Positions 1 to 6,909 of a stretch of 7,180 nt of DNA are shown here, in pieces. The position numbers and the translations under genes were made by a program. Positions within the stretch are counted from its first letter, which is position 1, and every line of letters starts with the position of its first letter. The notes beneath the pieces are model-generated. The model saw only the letters and a program-made list of their open reading frames with translations. It made no database searches and was not told where the DNA came from. Origin of the DNA: BOG-1184 sp049514575 (GTDB lineage Bacteria > Fibrobacterota > Chitinivibrionia > Chitinivibrionales > Chitinispirillaceae); assembly GCA_049514575.1 (NCBI GenBank), contig JBEKUX010000093.1, positions 1 through 7,180 of the forward strand, given 5' to 3'.

Positions 1-823
1 CTGTCTTGAGCGTGGCGGTTCCTGAGGTCACCATCGCGCAGTCGGCGCGGCCGAGCATTTCCCGCAGGGGACCATCAAACATCTCGGCCGGCGTCCGGCC
101 GATTACCTTTTTGTAAAGTTCAATTGGGAGGGCGCCGTACCTCGATACGATGGCGCGCATGCCCGGGAACCGCTGTCGTAAAATCGAAAAAGCCTGCAGC
201 ATGCGAGGCAGCATATGTTCGATCTCCTGCCGCCTGCTGCCCGGAACGATGGCGACCCGGAAACTGCCGCTGCCGGGGTGGGTTTTCCGAGCCATTGCAA
301 ATGCACCTTCGGCCTGCATCGCTTCGACGGTCGGATTTCCGACAAAGGTGACCGGCGACCGGTAGGGTGAAAAGCAGGGCACTTCAAAAGGGAAAATGAC
401 CCCGATATGCGCGGCGCAGGCGCCAAGGACCCCGGCCCGTTTGCGTTTCCATGCCCACACCATGGGGGCGATGTACCAGACCACCGGAATGCCGAGTTTG
501 TTCGCGGCCTTCATCATGGGGACGTTGAACCCTGGATAATCGACGCACACCAGCGCGTCGGGCCTCCGCTTATCCATTATGTCAATAAGTGACCGTCGGG
601 CCCTGAAAAAAAACCCGATATGCGCCGCCACTTCGGCATACCCCATGCGATTGAAGGGGGCGAAAGGCATGATTGGTTCGAAGCCGGCCAGCTCCATTGC
701 CGGGCCGCCGATGCCCCACAATGACGCAGCGGGCGCCATCGTGCGCAGCTGCCGCAGAATCGGCGCAGTGTGCTGATCCCCAGAAGGATCGCCGGCAATG
801 AACATCAGTGAGAGGGGAGGCAT
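1..823 (-). CDS. lpxB: Lipid-A-disaccharide synthase, 3' end beyond window
   Basis: Encodes the GT19 enzyme that joins UDP-2,3-diacylglucosamine and lipid X into the lipid A disaccharide at the inner face of the inner membrane. 274 codons are visible; family members are about 380-390 aa, so roughly the last 110 are off the left edge. Translation starts MPPLSLMFIAGDPSGD, matching the family's AGExSGD loop (residues 10-16). It continues with MGYAEV (60-65), VDYPGFN (94-100, keeping the conserved Asp95), IAPMVWAW (118-125), FPFE (144-147), VTFVGNP (158-164), PGSRRQEI (194-201, conserved Arg197) and SGTATL (267-272). The ATG at 823 is 5 nt after the stop of the guanylyltransferase gene, so it is very likely co-transcribed and perhaps translationally coupled; no clear Shine-Dalgarno is seen. 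An in-frame ATG at codon 7 is a less likely start, because it would cut close to the glycine loop. A lysine follows SGTATL where a glutamate is usual. The family assignment is firm. Confidence 0.95.
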   Translation of the reverse strand, partial: MPPLSLMFIAGDPSGDQHTAPILRQLRTMAPAASLWGIGGPAMELAGFEPIMPFAPFNRMGYAEVAAHIGFFFRARRSLIDIMDKRRPDALVCVDYPGFNVPMMKAANKLGIPVVWYIAPMVWAWKRKRAGVLGACAAHIGVIFPFEVPCFSPYRSPVTFVGNPTVEAMQAEGAFAMARKTHPGSGSFRVAIVPGSRRQEIEHMLPRMLQAFSILRQRFPGMRAIVSRYGALPIELYKKVIGRTPAEMFDGPLREMLGRADCAMVTSGTATLKT

Positions 824-828
824 GGCGT

Positions 829-1914
829 CTAAAACAGACGTGAAGGGAACTTTCCGGACTTTTTCATTTCAGCGAGATACCGTTTCAGGTCAGGCAGACT
901 GGAACGGGCGATGACCAGAATCGCATCGTCGGTGGCCACTACCGCTGTTTCCGGGCAATCGATGACGGCCAGTGCGTGAGATGACGGGTTGACGATGATG
1001 CTTTTCGAACATCCCTGCTCGAAAATGCGGTCACCGACCAGAACGGTGCCGGCCTTATTGCCGCGGCTGATCCGGGCCAGAGAGTCCCACGATCCAATAT
1101 CGTCCCACTGGAAAACGCCGGTCACCGCGCTAACCCGGCGTGAATGCTCCATGATTCCGTAGTCAACCGACTCCTTTCCTGCCGCACGGTAAAAACGATC
1201 GATTGCTTTAAGAGAAAAACCACCCCGGGCAGCTTCGCCCGCCAGCGAAAAAAGCCCGGGCATATGGGCCTTGACTTCCTGGAGGAACACGCTTGTTTTC
1301 CAGACAAACATACCGCTGTTCCAGCGGTATGAGGATGAACCGCAGCACCGGGCCGCGAGAGCTGCATCAGGTTTTTCGATGAATCGGGACACCGCATGGC
1401 TTTTGACGCCCTTCCCGTTGCTGGTTTCTTTCCCGAGCAGAAGGTAGCCGTAGCCGGTCTCTGGCCGCGTCGGCCGTATGCCGAATACGACCAGCCGATT
1501 GTGCGCATCGGCAAGGAAGCAGGCGTACCGTACCGCCTTTACAAAAGCCTTCGTCGGCTTCACCCGGTGGTCAGCCGGCAGCACCACCATGATCGACTCG
1601 CCGTACCGTGACTCGATCCAGCTCGCCGCGAGCGCGAGCGCCGGCGCCGTATTTTTTCCCACCGGTTCGACGATAAGGTCGTACCGCCGTTTGCCGGAAA
1701 GCAGAGCTTTCATCCGTGAAGCGATCGGTTTTCCGGTCATGACAAGGGGAACAACGCCGCGTGTCTGCAGTGCACGGGCGCGGCCGAAGGTCTCTTCAAT
1801 CATGGTCCGGCGCGAGGTCAGAGGAAGCAGCTGTTTCGGGTGCGATGACCTCGAGAGCGGCCAGAACCGTTCGCCGATCCCGCCGGCAAGGATGACCGGA
1901 ATGGTCCGCATCAT
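829..1914 (-). CDS. manC: Mannose-1-phosphate guanylyltransferase (GDP-mannose pyrophosphorylase)
   Basis: Makes GDP-mannose from mannose 1-phosphate and GTP in the cytoplasm, supplying mannose (and often fucose or rhamnose derivatives) for surface polysaccharides. The 361-aa product has the nucleotidyltransferase signature ILAGGIGERFWPLSR...PKQLL (residues 8-30), EPVGKNTAPA (83-92), VLPADH (111-116), TGYGY (153-157), FIEKPD (178-183), WNSGMF (198-203), VDYGIMEHS (250-258) and WDDIGSW (270-276). These are the motif order of the short, single-function ManC group. There is no C-terminal phosphomannose isomerase domain, which bifunctional enzymes of about 470 aa carry. The start ATG overlaps the TGA of the upstream PHP gene (ATGA), and a second ATG follows directly. 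A GAGGTGGAG Shine-Dalgarno-like run lies about 8 nt upstream, inside the PHP gene. lpxB follows after 5 nt. Specificity for mannose rather than another hexose 1-phosphate is inferred from the motif set. Confidence 0.93.
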   Translation of the reverse strand: MMRTIPVILAGGIGERFWPLSRSSHPKQLLPLTSRRTMIEETFGRARALQTRGVVPLVMTGKPIASRMKALLSGKRRYDLIVEPVGKNTAPALALAASWIESRYGESIMVVLPADHRVKPTKAFVKAVRYACFLADAHNRLVVFGIRPTRPETGYGYLLLGKETSNGKGVKSHAVSRFIEKPDAALAARCCGSSSYRWNSGMFVWKTSVFLQEVKAHMPGLFSLAGEAARGGFSLKAIDRFYRAAGKESVDYGIMEHSRRVSAVTGVFQWDDIGSWDSLARISRGNKAGTVLVGDRIFEQGCSKSIIVNPSSHALAVIDCPETAVVATDDAILVIARSSLPDLKRYLAEMKKSGKFPSRLF

Positions 1915-2777
1915 GACGATTGCTCCACCTCGGCGAGCGCGGCATGCTTCTCTTTAAGGCTTTTTACCGCGCTGTAGGGGACCCGTGGAACGCCGATTTC
2001 CGATTTGTTATGGCTGCTGTTATGAAAATCCGAGCCGCCGGTAACGGCAAGGCCGTTCTTGCGGGCGATTTTAACGTAGTTTTGCTGAAGAGTCGCCGAA
2101 TGCTCGGTATGGTAGGCTTCCAATCCCATGACGCCGTCACGGATGAATTCCGGGATCCGGTCGTCTACTTTGGTGACACCGGGATGGGCCAGCACCGGGA
2201 TGCCGCCGGCCTGCTTGACAAGGTCGAAGACCTCCTGCGGCCGCATCCGGAATTTTTCGACATAGGCGGGAAGTCCGTAACCCAGGTATTTTTCAAACGC
2301 CTCGCGGAATGAATAGACGAGTTCCTCCCTGAGCAGGGCCGCCGCAATATGCGGCCTCCCGATGGCGCCTACTCCGGCAACGGAAAGCACCGTGTCAAAA
2401 CGCAGATCAATTCCCTGGTTGTTCAGGTTCTCAACGATTTTCCGGGCACGGACATAGCGGGCGTCCTTCATTTCTGTAAGCCGGCGGGTCAACGTGGGAT
2501 TGGTAATGTCGATGAAATAGCCGAGAATATGCAGATCAATGCCCTCACTTTCGCTGGAAAGTTCGAGACCCGGAATGACTTCTATTCCCAATTGCGATCC
2601 CATTTCCAAAGCATGAGGATAAGCGTCGATACAATCATGATCGGTAATGGCGATTGCGGCAAGTCCTTTACGCGAAGCGGCTTCCAACACCTCTTCGACC
2701 GTACTCGAACCGTCAGAATGTATCGTATGGATATGAAGATCTACATATCTCCTTGCAAAACCCGGTGCTGTCTGCAT
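1911..2777 (-). CDS. PHP-domain phosphoesterase, RNase AM / nucleoside 3',5'-bisphosphate phosphatase type
   Basis: A 288-aa metal-dependent phosphoesterase of the PHP superfamily. The metal-binding motifs appear in order: DLHIHT (13-18) with HSDG (20-23), AITDHD (43-48), PGLELS (69-74), HILGYF (83-88), GRPHIA (140-145), LAHPG (196-200), EAYH (220-223) and GGSDFH (247-252). The segment carrying GRPHIA is typical of the YciV/TrpH (RNase AM) branch. Characterised members of that branch trim 5' ends of RNA or remove the 3' phosphate from nucleoside 3',5'-bisphosphates; which one applies here cannot be told from sequence. It is first in the leftward set with manC and lpxB, behind the promoter at 2831-2859. 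An in-frame TAA lies upstream, so the ATG at 2777 is the first possible start. Its ribosome site is poor: AAGG sits directly against the ATG. The neighbours are envelope genes, so the pairing may be positional rather than functional. Confidence 0.9.
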   Translation of the reverse strand: MQTAPGFARRYVDLHIHTIHSDGSSTVEEVLEAASRKGLAAIAITDHDCIDAYPHALEMGSQLGIEVIPGLELSSESEGIDLHILGYFIDITNPTLTRRLTEMKDARYVRARKIVENLNNQGIDLRFDTVLSVAGVGAIGRPHIAAALLREELVYSFREAFEKYLGYGLPAYVEKFRMRPQEVFDLVKQAGGIPVLAHPGVTKVDDRIPEFIRDGVMGLEAYHTEHSATLQQNYVKIARKNGLAVTGGSDFHNSSHNKSEIGVPRVPYSAVKSLKEKHAALAEVEQSS

Positions 2778-2830
2778 CCTTGAAAATTCATGGTGGATTG
2801 TTTATGGTTGATTAATGGATCGGAACAATG

Positions 2831-2859
2831 AATATAACCGATCTTGCTTCGTAAATCAA
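2831..2859 (-). promoter_or_regulatory. Sigma70-type promoter for the PHP-manC-lpxB set
   Basis: On the minus strand, a -35 box TTGATT (2859-2854) and a -10 box TATATT (2836-2831) are separated by exactly 17 bp. They match the consensus hexamers at 4 of 6 and 5 of 6 positions. Transcription would begin near 2824, leaving a leader of about 47 nt before the ATG at 2777. It is the best promoter match seen in the window. Confidence 0.7.
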
Positions 2860-2871
2860 GATAACATTATG

Positions 2872-2890
2872 GAAAAACGTTGCGTTTTTC
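2872..2890. promoter_or_regulatory. Perfect 8+8 bp dyad, possible operator between divergent genes
   Basis: GAAAAACG (2872-2879) and CGTTTTTC (2883-2890) are exact inverted complements separated by TTG. The dyad lies 12 bp upstream of the -35 box of the leftward promoter and before the candidate rightward promoter, a usual place for a regulator site. A short hairpin in a transcript is also possible, but no gene reads into it from either side, so a terminator role is unlikely. The binding protein is unknown. Confidence 0.4.
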
Positions 2891-2899
2891 AGGTAGAGG

Positions 2900-2928
2900 T
2901 TGATAAAAATCCGTTCATTATGTATTTC
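2900..2928 (+). promoter_or_regulatory. Weak candidate promoter for the membrane glycosyltransferase gene
   Basis: TTGATA (2900-2905, 5 of 6 to the -35 consensus) is followed after 17 bp by TATTTC (2923-2928, only 3 of 6). An alternative is TTGCGT (2880-2885) with TAAAAA (2904-2909) at 18 bp, which would overlap the dyad. Either would leave a leader of about 70-95 nt. The region is AT-rich, so chance matches are expected. Confidence 0.3.
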
Positions 2929-3006
2929 TATTCTTAATGGTTCACCAGAGGCCGCTGTGTCACAACGTTTCCCGCAGCCACCACTGAAAAGGAAGAACGG
3001 TCTTCA

Positions 3007-4539
3007 ATGGTTGGAAAAAACCTTAAATATCCTGTGCTTGTTTTGTATACAACAGCATTGATGCTTTTTTTTTATACAGGATATTTCAACCGGTTACTGT
3101 TGCTTCCCCAGGGGTGCGATGAATTCGGCTACCTGAACATGGCCAAAGCCGTTTCGCAGGGAAACCTTTTCAAGGATCACGTGCGCAGGCCATTTGACAG
3201 GGAACTGATAGAATATCTTAAACAGTCTCCGCACCGCTGTGAATCCGCTGCGCACCTTATCTGCCCCCCTGCCTATTGGTTTGACACGAAAAAAATAAAG
3301 GTAATCAACCAGTACCCTCCGGGGACCGGTATTCTGCTCAGTCCATTGCCGTTAGATTCAAGAAAAACAGCTTTTCCTGCGGTTGTTGCATTGCTCCTTG
3401 TTTTTTTTCTGTTTCTTGCATTTAAAACAAAATCGGGAGGGATAACGTTTTTCAATATAAATGCAATAGCGATTATTGCGTTTTTAGTTTTTATGGCAAG
3501 TTACTTCCCGCATGGCTTCGATAATTTCAGCGGAGTCAACTCTTATGCTCCGACCTTCGGTATGCTGCTGGCTGCCGGATATCTTCTTGACAAAAGGCCT
3601 TGGATGTCGATTGCGCTTCTCGGAATGAGCACGATATTTCGCATAGCAAATGTCATTATCTTCGTCCCTTTTCTGTTTGTCTATTTAGGGAGGGATTTCA
3701 ACTTGGCCGGGTATTTTTCAAAAGAAACCTTGTTGAGAACCCTTAAGGCCATGGCATTGCTTCTTGCCGGAGGATTGGGGTTGTATTTTTTATACGTCTG
3801 GATATTGCTCGGCAACCCGCTTTCGCCAACGTATTCCGAGGTCGATCAGCAATTTGCATTATTGAAGGATATCCCGGGTAATATCAGTTATTACTTAGGT
3901 TTTTTTAACCGGTGGTTTGTATTTCACATTGTTGTGCTCGGGTTGATGGCATGTATGGGGATAGTAAAGAAGATGCCGGTGAGGTGGATCATTATTTCAA
4001 CGGCGATAGCACTGTTCAACTATTGTTTTTACTTTGTCCACCGGGTCAAAATAGAATACTATACCTATGCTTCGGGGGTTATTATTGCTGGTATATTTTT
4101 GTATTACGCTGAAGAATATATACGTAATACGAAATTTAGAAGGATGATAAATTATGCGGGCGTAACGATTTTTCTTGCTGCTGTTGTATGTTCAATTTTA
4201 TGGTTTCCCAGGCAGAATTCACAACAACTGTTTAATACTCAGATAAAGGAATATAACGACTGCTTCTCTATGTATGATGTTGTCTGGGCCGAACACGGGG
4301 GTGGGACCATGCAATTCGCGACGGGGAAAGCAGCTTTCAGAATGCCTTGGGGACCCGAAGATACCAGGAAAGAGATACTATTATGGCTCCATGTGCACGG
4401 CTATCGTCAGGCAATATGGATGAGCGACTTTCATGTGGAAGCGTTCCGGAATATCGTGAAAAAGGAACTGAAAGATATTCCGCTTGATTATACGGAAAAA
4501 ACCAGTCCGGTTTTTGGAACAATTTTTGAAATACAGTGA
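3007..4539 (+). CDS. Polytopic membrane protein, probable GT-C fold glycosyltransferase
   Basis: A 510-aa inner-membrane protein with about ten predicted hydrophobic helices (roughly 9-28, 122-139, 148-167, 180-194, 201-226, 246-268, 304-321, 325-344, 352-370, 382-400) and a soluble tail of about 110 residues. After helix 1 comes GCDEFGYLNMAKAVSQGNLF (36-55). An acidic DE pair in the first outside loop, followed by a Y..MA pattern, is the catalytic signature of GT-C enzymes of the GT39/GT83 kind, which use polyprenyl-phosphate sugars. NQYPPGTGILLSPL (101-114) also resembles that group. The sugar and acceptor are not readable; mannose is conceivable because manC lies next door. The AAAAGGAAG stretch (2987-2995) is a plausible but distant ribosome site (GGA ends 13 nt before the ATG). 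It is the only plus-strand gene, is much more AT-rich than its neighbours, and has T9, T8 and T7 runs. These features suggest horizontal acquisition. A non-enzymatic membrane protein remains possible. Confidence 0.72.
   Translation: MVGKNLKYPVLVLYTTALMLFFYTGYFNRLLLLPQGCDEFGYLNMAKAVSQGNLFKDHVRRPFDRELIEYLKQSPHRCESAAHLICPPAYWFDTKKIKVINQYPPGTGILLSPLPLDSRKTAFPAVVALLLVFFLFLAFKTKSGGITFFNINAIAIIAFLVFMASYFPHGFDNFSGVNSYAPTFGMLLAAGYLLDKRPWMSIALLGMSTIFRIANVIIFVPFLFVYLGRDFNLAGYFSKETLLRTLKAMALLLAGGLGLYFLYVWILLGNPLSPTYSEVDQQFALLKDIPGNISYYLGFFNRWFVFHIVVLGLMACMGIVKKMPVRWIIISTAIALFNYCFYFVHRVKIEYYTYASGVIIAGIFLYYAEEYIRNTKFRRMINYAGVTIFLAAVVCSILWFPRQNSQQLFNTQIKEYNDCFSMYDVVWAEHGGGTMQFATGKAAFRMPWGPEDTRKEILLWLHVHGYRQAIWMSDFHVEAFRNIVKKELKDIPLDYTEKTSPVFGTIFEIQ
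3065..3073 (+). repeat. T9 homopolymer tract in codons 20-22 of the glycosyltransferase gene
   Basis: Nine consecutive T bases about 58 bp after the ATG, inside the first transmembrane helix (residues M19-L-F-F-Y23). Gain or loss of one base would frameshift almost the whole protein. Further runs are T8 at 3401-3408 and T7 at 3900-3906. In the sequence as given the reading frame is open. Confidence 0.9.
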
Positions 4540-4587
4540 GCAAGCAGCGGGGATATCATCGCGCAATCAGCACGCCGGATTTCGGTG
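4540..4587. other. Short convergent intergenic gap without a clear terminator
   Basis: This 48-bp gap separates the ends of the plus-strand glycosyltransferase gene and minus-strand era. I see no stable GC stem followed by a T run on either strand. Transcription from the two sides may therefore overlap or end by Rho. Confidence 0.5.
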
Positions 4588-5499
4588 TCAATGATCCTGA
4601 AAAAAACGCGTTGATTGCAGGAATTTTTTATCGTCACGCCAGTGCGGCGTCACCGTAAGGTGACAGGAGAGGTTGACCGGGCAGCCGGCGAGCAGGCCGA
4701 TCTCCTTTGCCGCTGCAGCGCGGATCCTCGCGATCAAGGCGCCCTTTTTACCGATGACAATACCCTTCTGGCCTGACGTTTCTACGTGGATGACGGCGCG
4801 GATGTCATGGCACTTTTCCAGTTCCCGGTAGGATTCTATTTCCACAAATACGGCGTGCGGAACTTCATCTCGGGTGGCGAGAATGATGTGTTTACGCAGG
4901 AATTCCGCCGCGAGAAAACGCATGTCGACATCGGTCAGAGTCTCGTCGTCGAAATAACGGGGGCCTTTTTTGATAAAGGGATTCAGCGCCGCAAGAAACG
5001 CTGCTTTTGCTTCGGGCTTTTTTGCGCTGATCGTCACCGATGGCCGGTTGGCAAGCTGGGGGAACAGCGAAAAAAAATGTTCTTCCTGGTGCGTTACCGA
5101 AGGGCACAAATCTTTTTTGTTGAAAACGATCAGTACCGGTACTGCCGCACGGCGGACGATCGCGGCGACGAGCGTCTCCTCTTCGCCGAAGTCCCTCGAC
5201 AGGTCGACGAGATAGCACAGGCAATCGGTCCCGTCGTCATTGGCCGCATTTTCCGCCTCTTTCAGCATGGCCTTATTGAGGAGGCGGCCGCCCTTGTGCA
5301 CTCCCGGCGTGTCAACAAAGACGATCTGCATCGACGGGCCAGAATATACTCCCGTCATTCTGCGGCGCGTGGTCTGCGGCAGGGGCGTCACCGGTGAAAG
5401 TTCTTCGCCGAGCACGGTATTGAGAAGGGTTGATTTACCGCAGTTGGGCCGGCCGACAAGAGCGACAAACCCGGACCGGAAAGAGGTCGCCACCGTCAT
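4588..5499 (-). CDS. era: GTPase Era, 16S rRNA-binding ribosome assembly factor
   Basis: Era binds the 3' end of 16S rRNA during 30S subunit maturation. The 303-aa product has the usual length and the full set of G motifs: GRPNCGKST (G1, 16-24), the TT pair at 43-44 before RRR (G2), DTPG (G3, 63-66), NKKD (G4, 127-130) and SAKK (G5, 158-161). The Era-specific EVPHAVFVEI (212-221) leads into a C-terminal KH RNA-binding domain with the GKKG loop at 250-253 and the family's closing WRDD (287-290). The ATG is 6 nt after the stop of the transpeptidase gene. The AAGGGA at the end of that gene lies 9 nt before the ATG and makes a good Shine-Dalgarno, so the two are almost surely co-transcribed and possibly coupled. 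The tail after WRDD is a short unremarkable extension. No motif residue is missing. Confidence 0.97.
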   Translation of the reverse strand: MTVATSFRSGFVALVGRPNCGKSTLLNTVLGEELSPVTPLPQTTRRRMTGVYSGPSMQIVFVDTPGVHKGGRLLNKAMLKEAENAANDDGTDCLCYLVDLSRDFGEEETLVAAIVRRAAVPVLIVFNKKDLCPSVTHQEEHFFSLFPQLANRPSVTISAKKPEAKAAFLAALNPFIKKGPRYFDDETLTDVDMRFLAAEFLRKHIILATRDEVPHAVFVEIESYRELEKCHDIRAVIHVETSGQKGIVIGKKGALIARIRAAAAKEIGLLAGCPVNLSCHLTVTPHWRDDKKFLQSTRFFQDH

Positions 5500-5505
5500 T
5501 TAGCG

Positions 5506-6909
5506 CTATCCCTTCGGTTTAACGGGTATCGGAGCTGCGGCGGCGGAGGAAAGGTGCTGCCTGGCAGGACGCTCACGCAGCGCCGGGCGGAAAAATTTGT
5601 CGAAAATTTCCGCGCCGATATAGCTCGAATGAACGGTCCAGAGCTGGCCGTGTACCGTCACGATGGCGGCTGCCAGACAGCGATCAGGGTCGCTCCTGCT
5701 CGACGCAAACCCGATGAACCAGTCGATTTTTCCCATGCCTTCAACATCGAGCGACCCGGTTTTACCGCCGCAGTCGAGGTCCGCGCTCCATGCGCACCGG
5801 CGCAGCTGTCTGAAGGTTTTGCGGCAGGTGCCGATCTCAACTACCCTGTTCATCATGGCCTGCAATTCACATGCGGCAGTACTGCCGATCGGTGTCCTCC
5901 ACACAGCCGGCTGCAGCCGGTACAGGCAACGGCCGTCGCTCATGCGGCAGATACTGTCGATGAGGCGTGGGAAGGGCATGTTCCCTTCCGCAGCAATGGT
6001 ACCGGCAATGAGCGCGCCGTGGAGCGGCGAGAGTGTCGTTTTCCGGTTATACCCTGACGCCAGTTCGGCCATGGCATAGGAGGTATCGTCCGGGACAACC
6101 ACCTTTGACGTGTCTATCGCCAGATCAAAAGGAATCGCGGTATTAAACCCGAATTTCCGGCTGTACTCCTCCAGCGTTTCTCTGCCGACCGCGTACATTC
6201 CGATCCGGGCGAAGGCCGAATTAATGGAGAACGCATAGGCGTCTTCAAAGGTCAGTTCACTCCAGGGGCTTATGGTTTTCCTGATCTGAAACCGGTACAG
6301 GGTATGGTTGCGGCCCGTCACCGGCACTTCGGTCCGGGTGCTGTATCGCGCAGTTTCAATTGCCGCCGCAGCGGTTACTGTTTTGAAAATTGAAGCGGCC
6401 GGGAAAATACTCTGCGCGAAAAGGCGGCTGCCGATGTCGGGCATGCTGTCGCGCCGGTACGAAACGAGCGCCAGAACGCGTCCGCTCCTCGGATTCAGGA
6501 TGACGGCGGCGCCGTATTTCGGCCGGTACTGTTTGAGCATTCGATTGACGAAATCCTGAAGCGCGGTGTCGAGGCTGTAGCAGACGACCACGGAGTCGCC
6601 GCCTGTCTGAAAGGTGTCCCGGTCAAAAGTCAATCTCGGCCGGCATTGCGCAAGAAGTCCGGCCGCTCCTTTGAAATCGAGCGTAATACTTTCGGATTTG
6701 TTTCCTCCGCCGTTAACGGCGCCCACGGCGGCGATGTGTTGTCCGGCCGCTGGTCCGCCCTCCGTCGGCGCAAGGAGCGCCCCTGCAATTTTAAATCCGG
6801 CTGCCGCAATAAGGAGTGCGAGGAAGAAACGTATCCGGCCTTTTCGCGGGAAATAGAAAAGCGCTTTTTTTACTGACGGCACCAAACGGCTGAACATGCG
6901 ATCCATCAT
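5506..6909 (-). CDS. Small penicillin-binding protein with transpeptidase domain only
   Basis: A 467-aa predicted inner-membrane protein with its catalytic domain in the periplasm, expected to cross-link peptidoglycan peptides (class B, PbpA/FtsI-like). A basic N-terminus is followed by one hydrophobic helix (about 27-47) and a Gly/Ala-rich linker. The domain opens with YSLDTALQ (111-118) and AAVILNPRSGRVLALVSY (134-151). The catalytic triad of motifs is present: SIFK (173-176, Ser173 nucleophile), SIN (228-230) and KTG (383-385). No transglycosylase domain is seen, and the large N-terminal dimerisation region of 580-700 aa PBP2/PBP3 proteins is missing. Nine cysteines lie outside the membrane, one just before KTG (Cys380). 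An in-frame TGA 9 nt upstream fixes the start to ATG 6909 or the ATG directly after it; no good ribosome site is visible. era follows at 6 nt. The precise role (division, elongation or sporulation-like) cannot be read from sequence. Confidence 0.9.
   Translation of the reverse strand: MMDRMFSRLVPSVKKALFYFPRKGRIRFFLALLIAAAGFKIAGALLAPTEGGPAAGQHIAAVGAVNGGGNKSESITLDFKGAAGLLAQCRPRLTFDRDTFQTGGDSVVVCYSLDTALQDFVNRMLKQYRPKYGAAVILNPRSGRVLALVSYRRDSMPDIGSRLFAQSIFPAASIFKTVTAAAAIETARYSTRTEVPVTGRNHTLYRFQIRKTISPWSELTFEDAYAFSINSAFARIGMYAVGRETLEEYSRKFGFNTAIPFDLAIDTSKVVVPDDTSYAMAELASGYNRKTTLSPLHGALIAGTIAAEGNMPFPRLIDSICRMSDGRCLYRLQPAVWRTPIGSTAACELQAMMNRVVEIGTCRKTFRQLRRCAWSADLDCGGKTGSLDVEGMGKIDWFIGFASSRSDPDRCLAAAIVTVHGQLWTVHSSYIGAEIFDKFFRPALRERPARQHLSSAAAAPIPVKPKG

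Noticed and set aside
577..798. Minus-strand 73-codon open frame within lpxB.
   Set aside because: lpxB in a different frame has continuous homology motifs across this stretch; there is no sign of a frameshift.
1478..1957. Plus-strand open frame of 159 codons opposite manC.
   Set aside because: It is antisense to a gene with full family motifs, has an Arg/Ser/Ala-rich composition typical of a GC-rich shadow frame, and shows no known motif.
2791..2820. Near-direct repeats TGGTGGATTG and TGGTTGATTA upstream of the PHP gene.
   Set aside because: They are short, imperfect and AT-rich, so not distinguishable from chance.
4555..4581. Minus-strand translation RRADCAMIS between era and the glycosyltransferase resembles RADCAMVTS of LpxB at 24-50, hinting at an lpxB remnant.
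   Set aside because: Only about 18 of 27 bases agree, the match does not extend on either side, and one such match is expected by chance in a 7-kb self-comparison.
4786..5397. Plus-strand open frame of 203 codons opposite era.
   Set aside because: It lies wholly within era on the other strand; its Arg/Phe-rich composition and lack of motifs mark it as a shadow.
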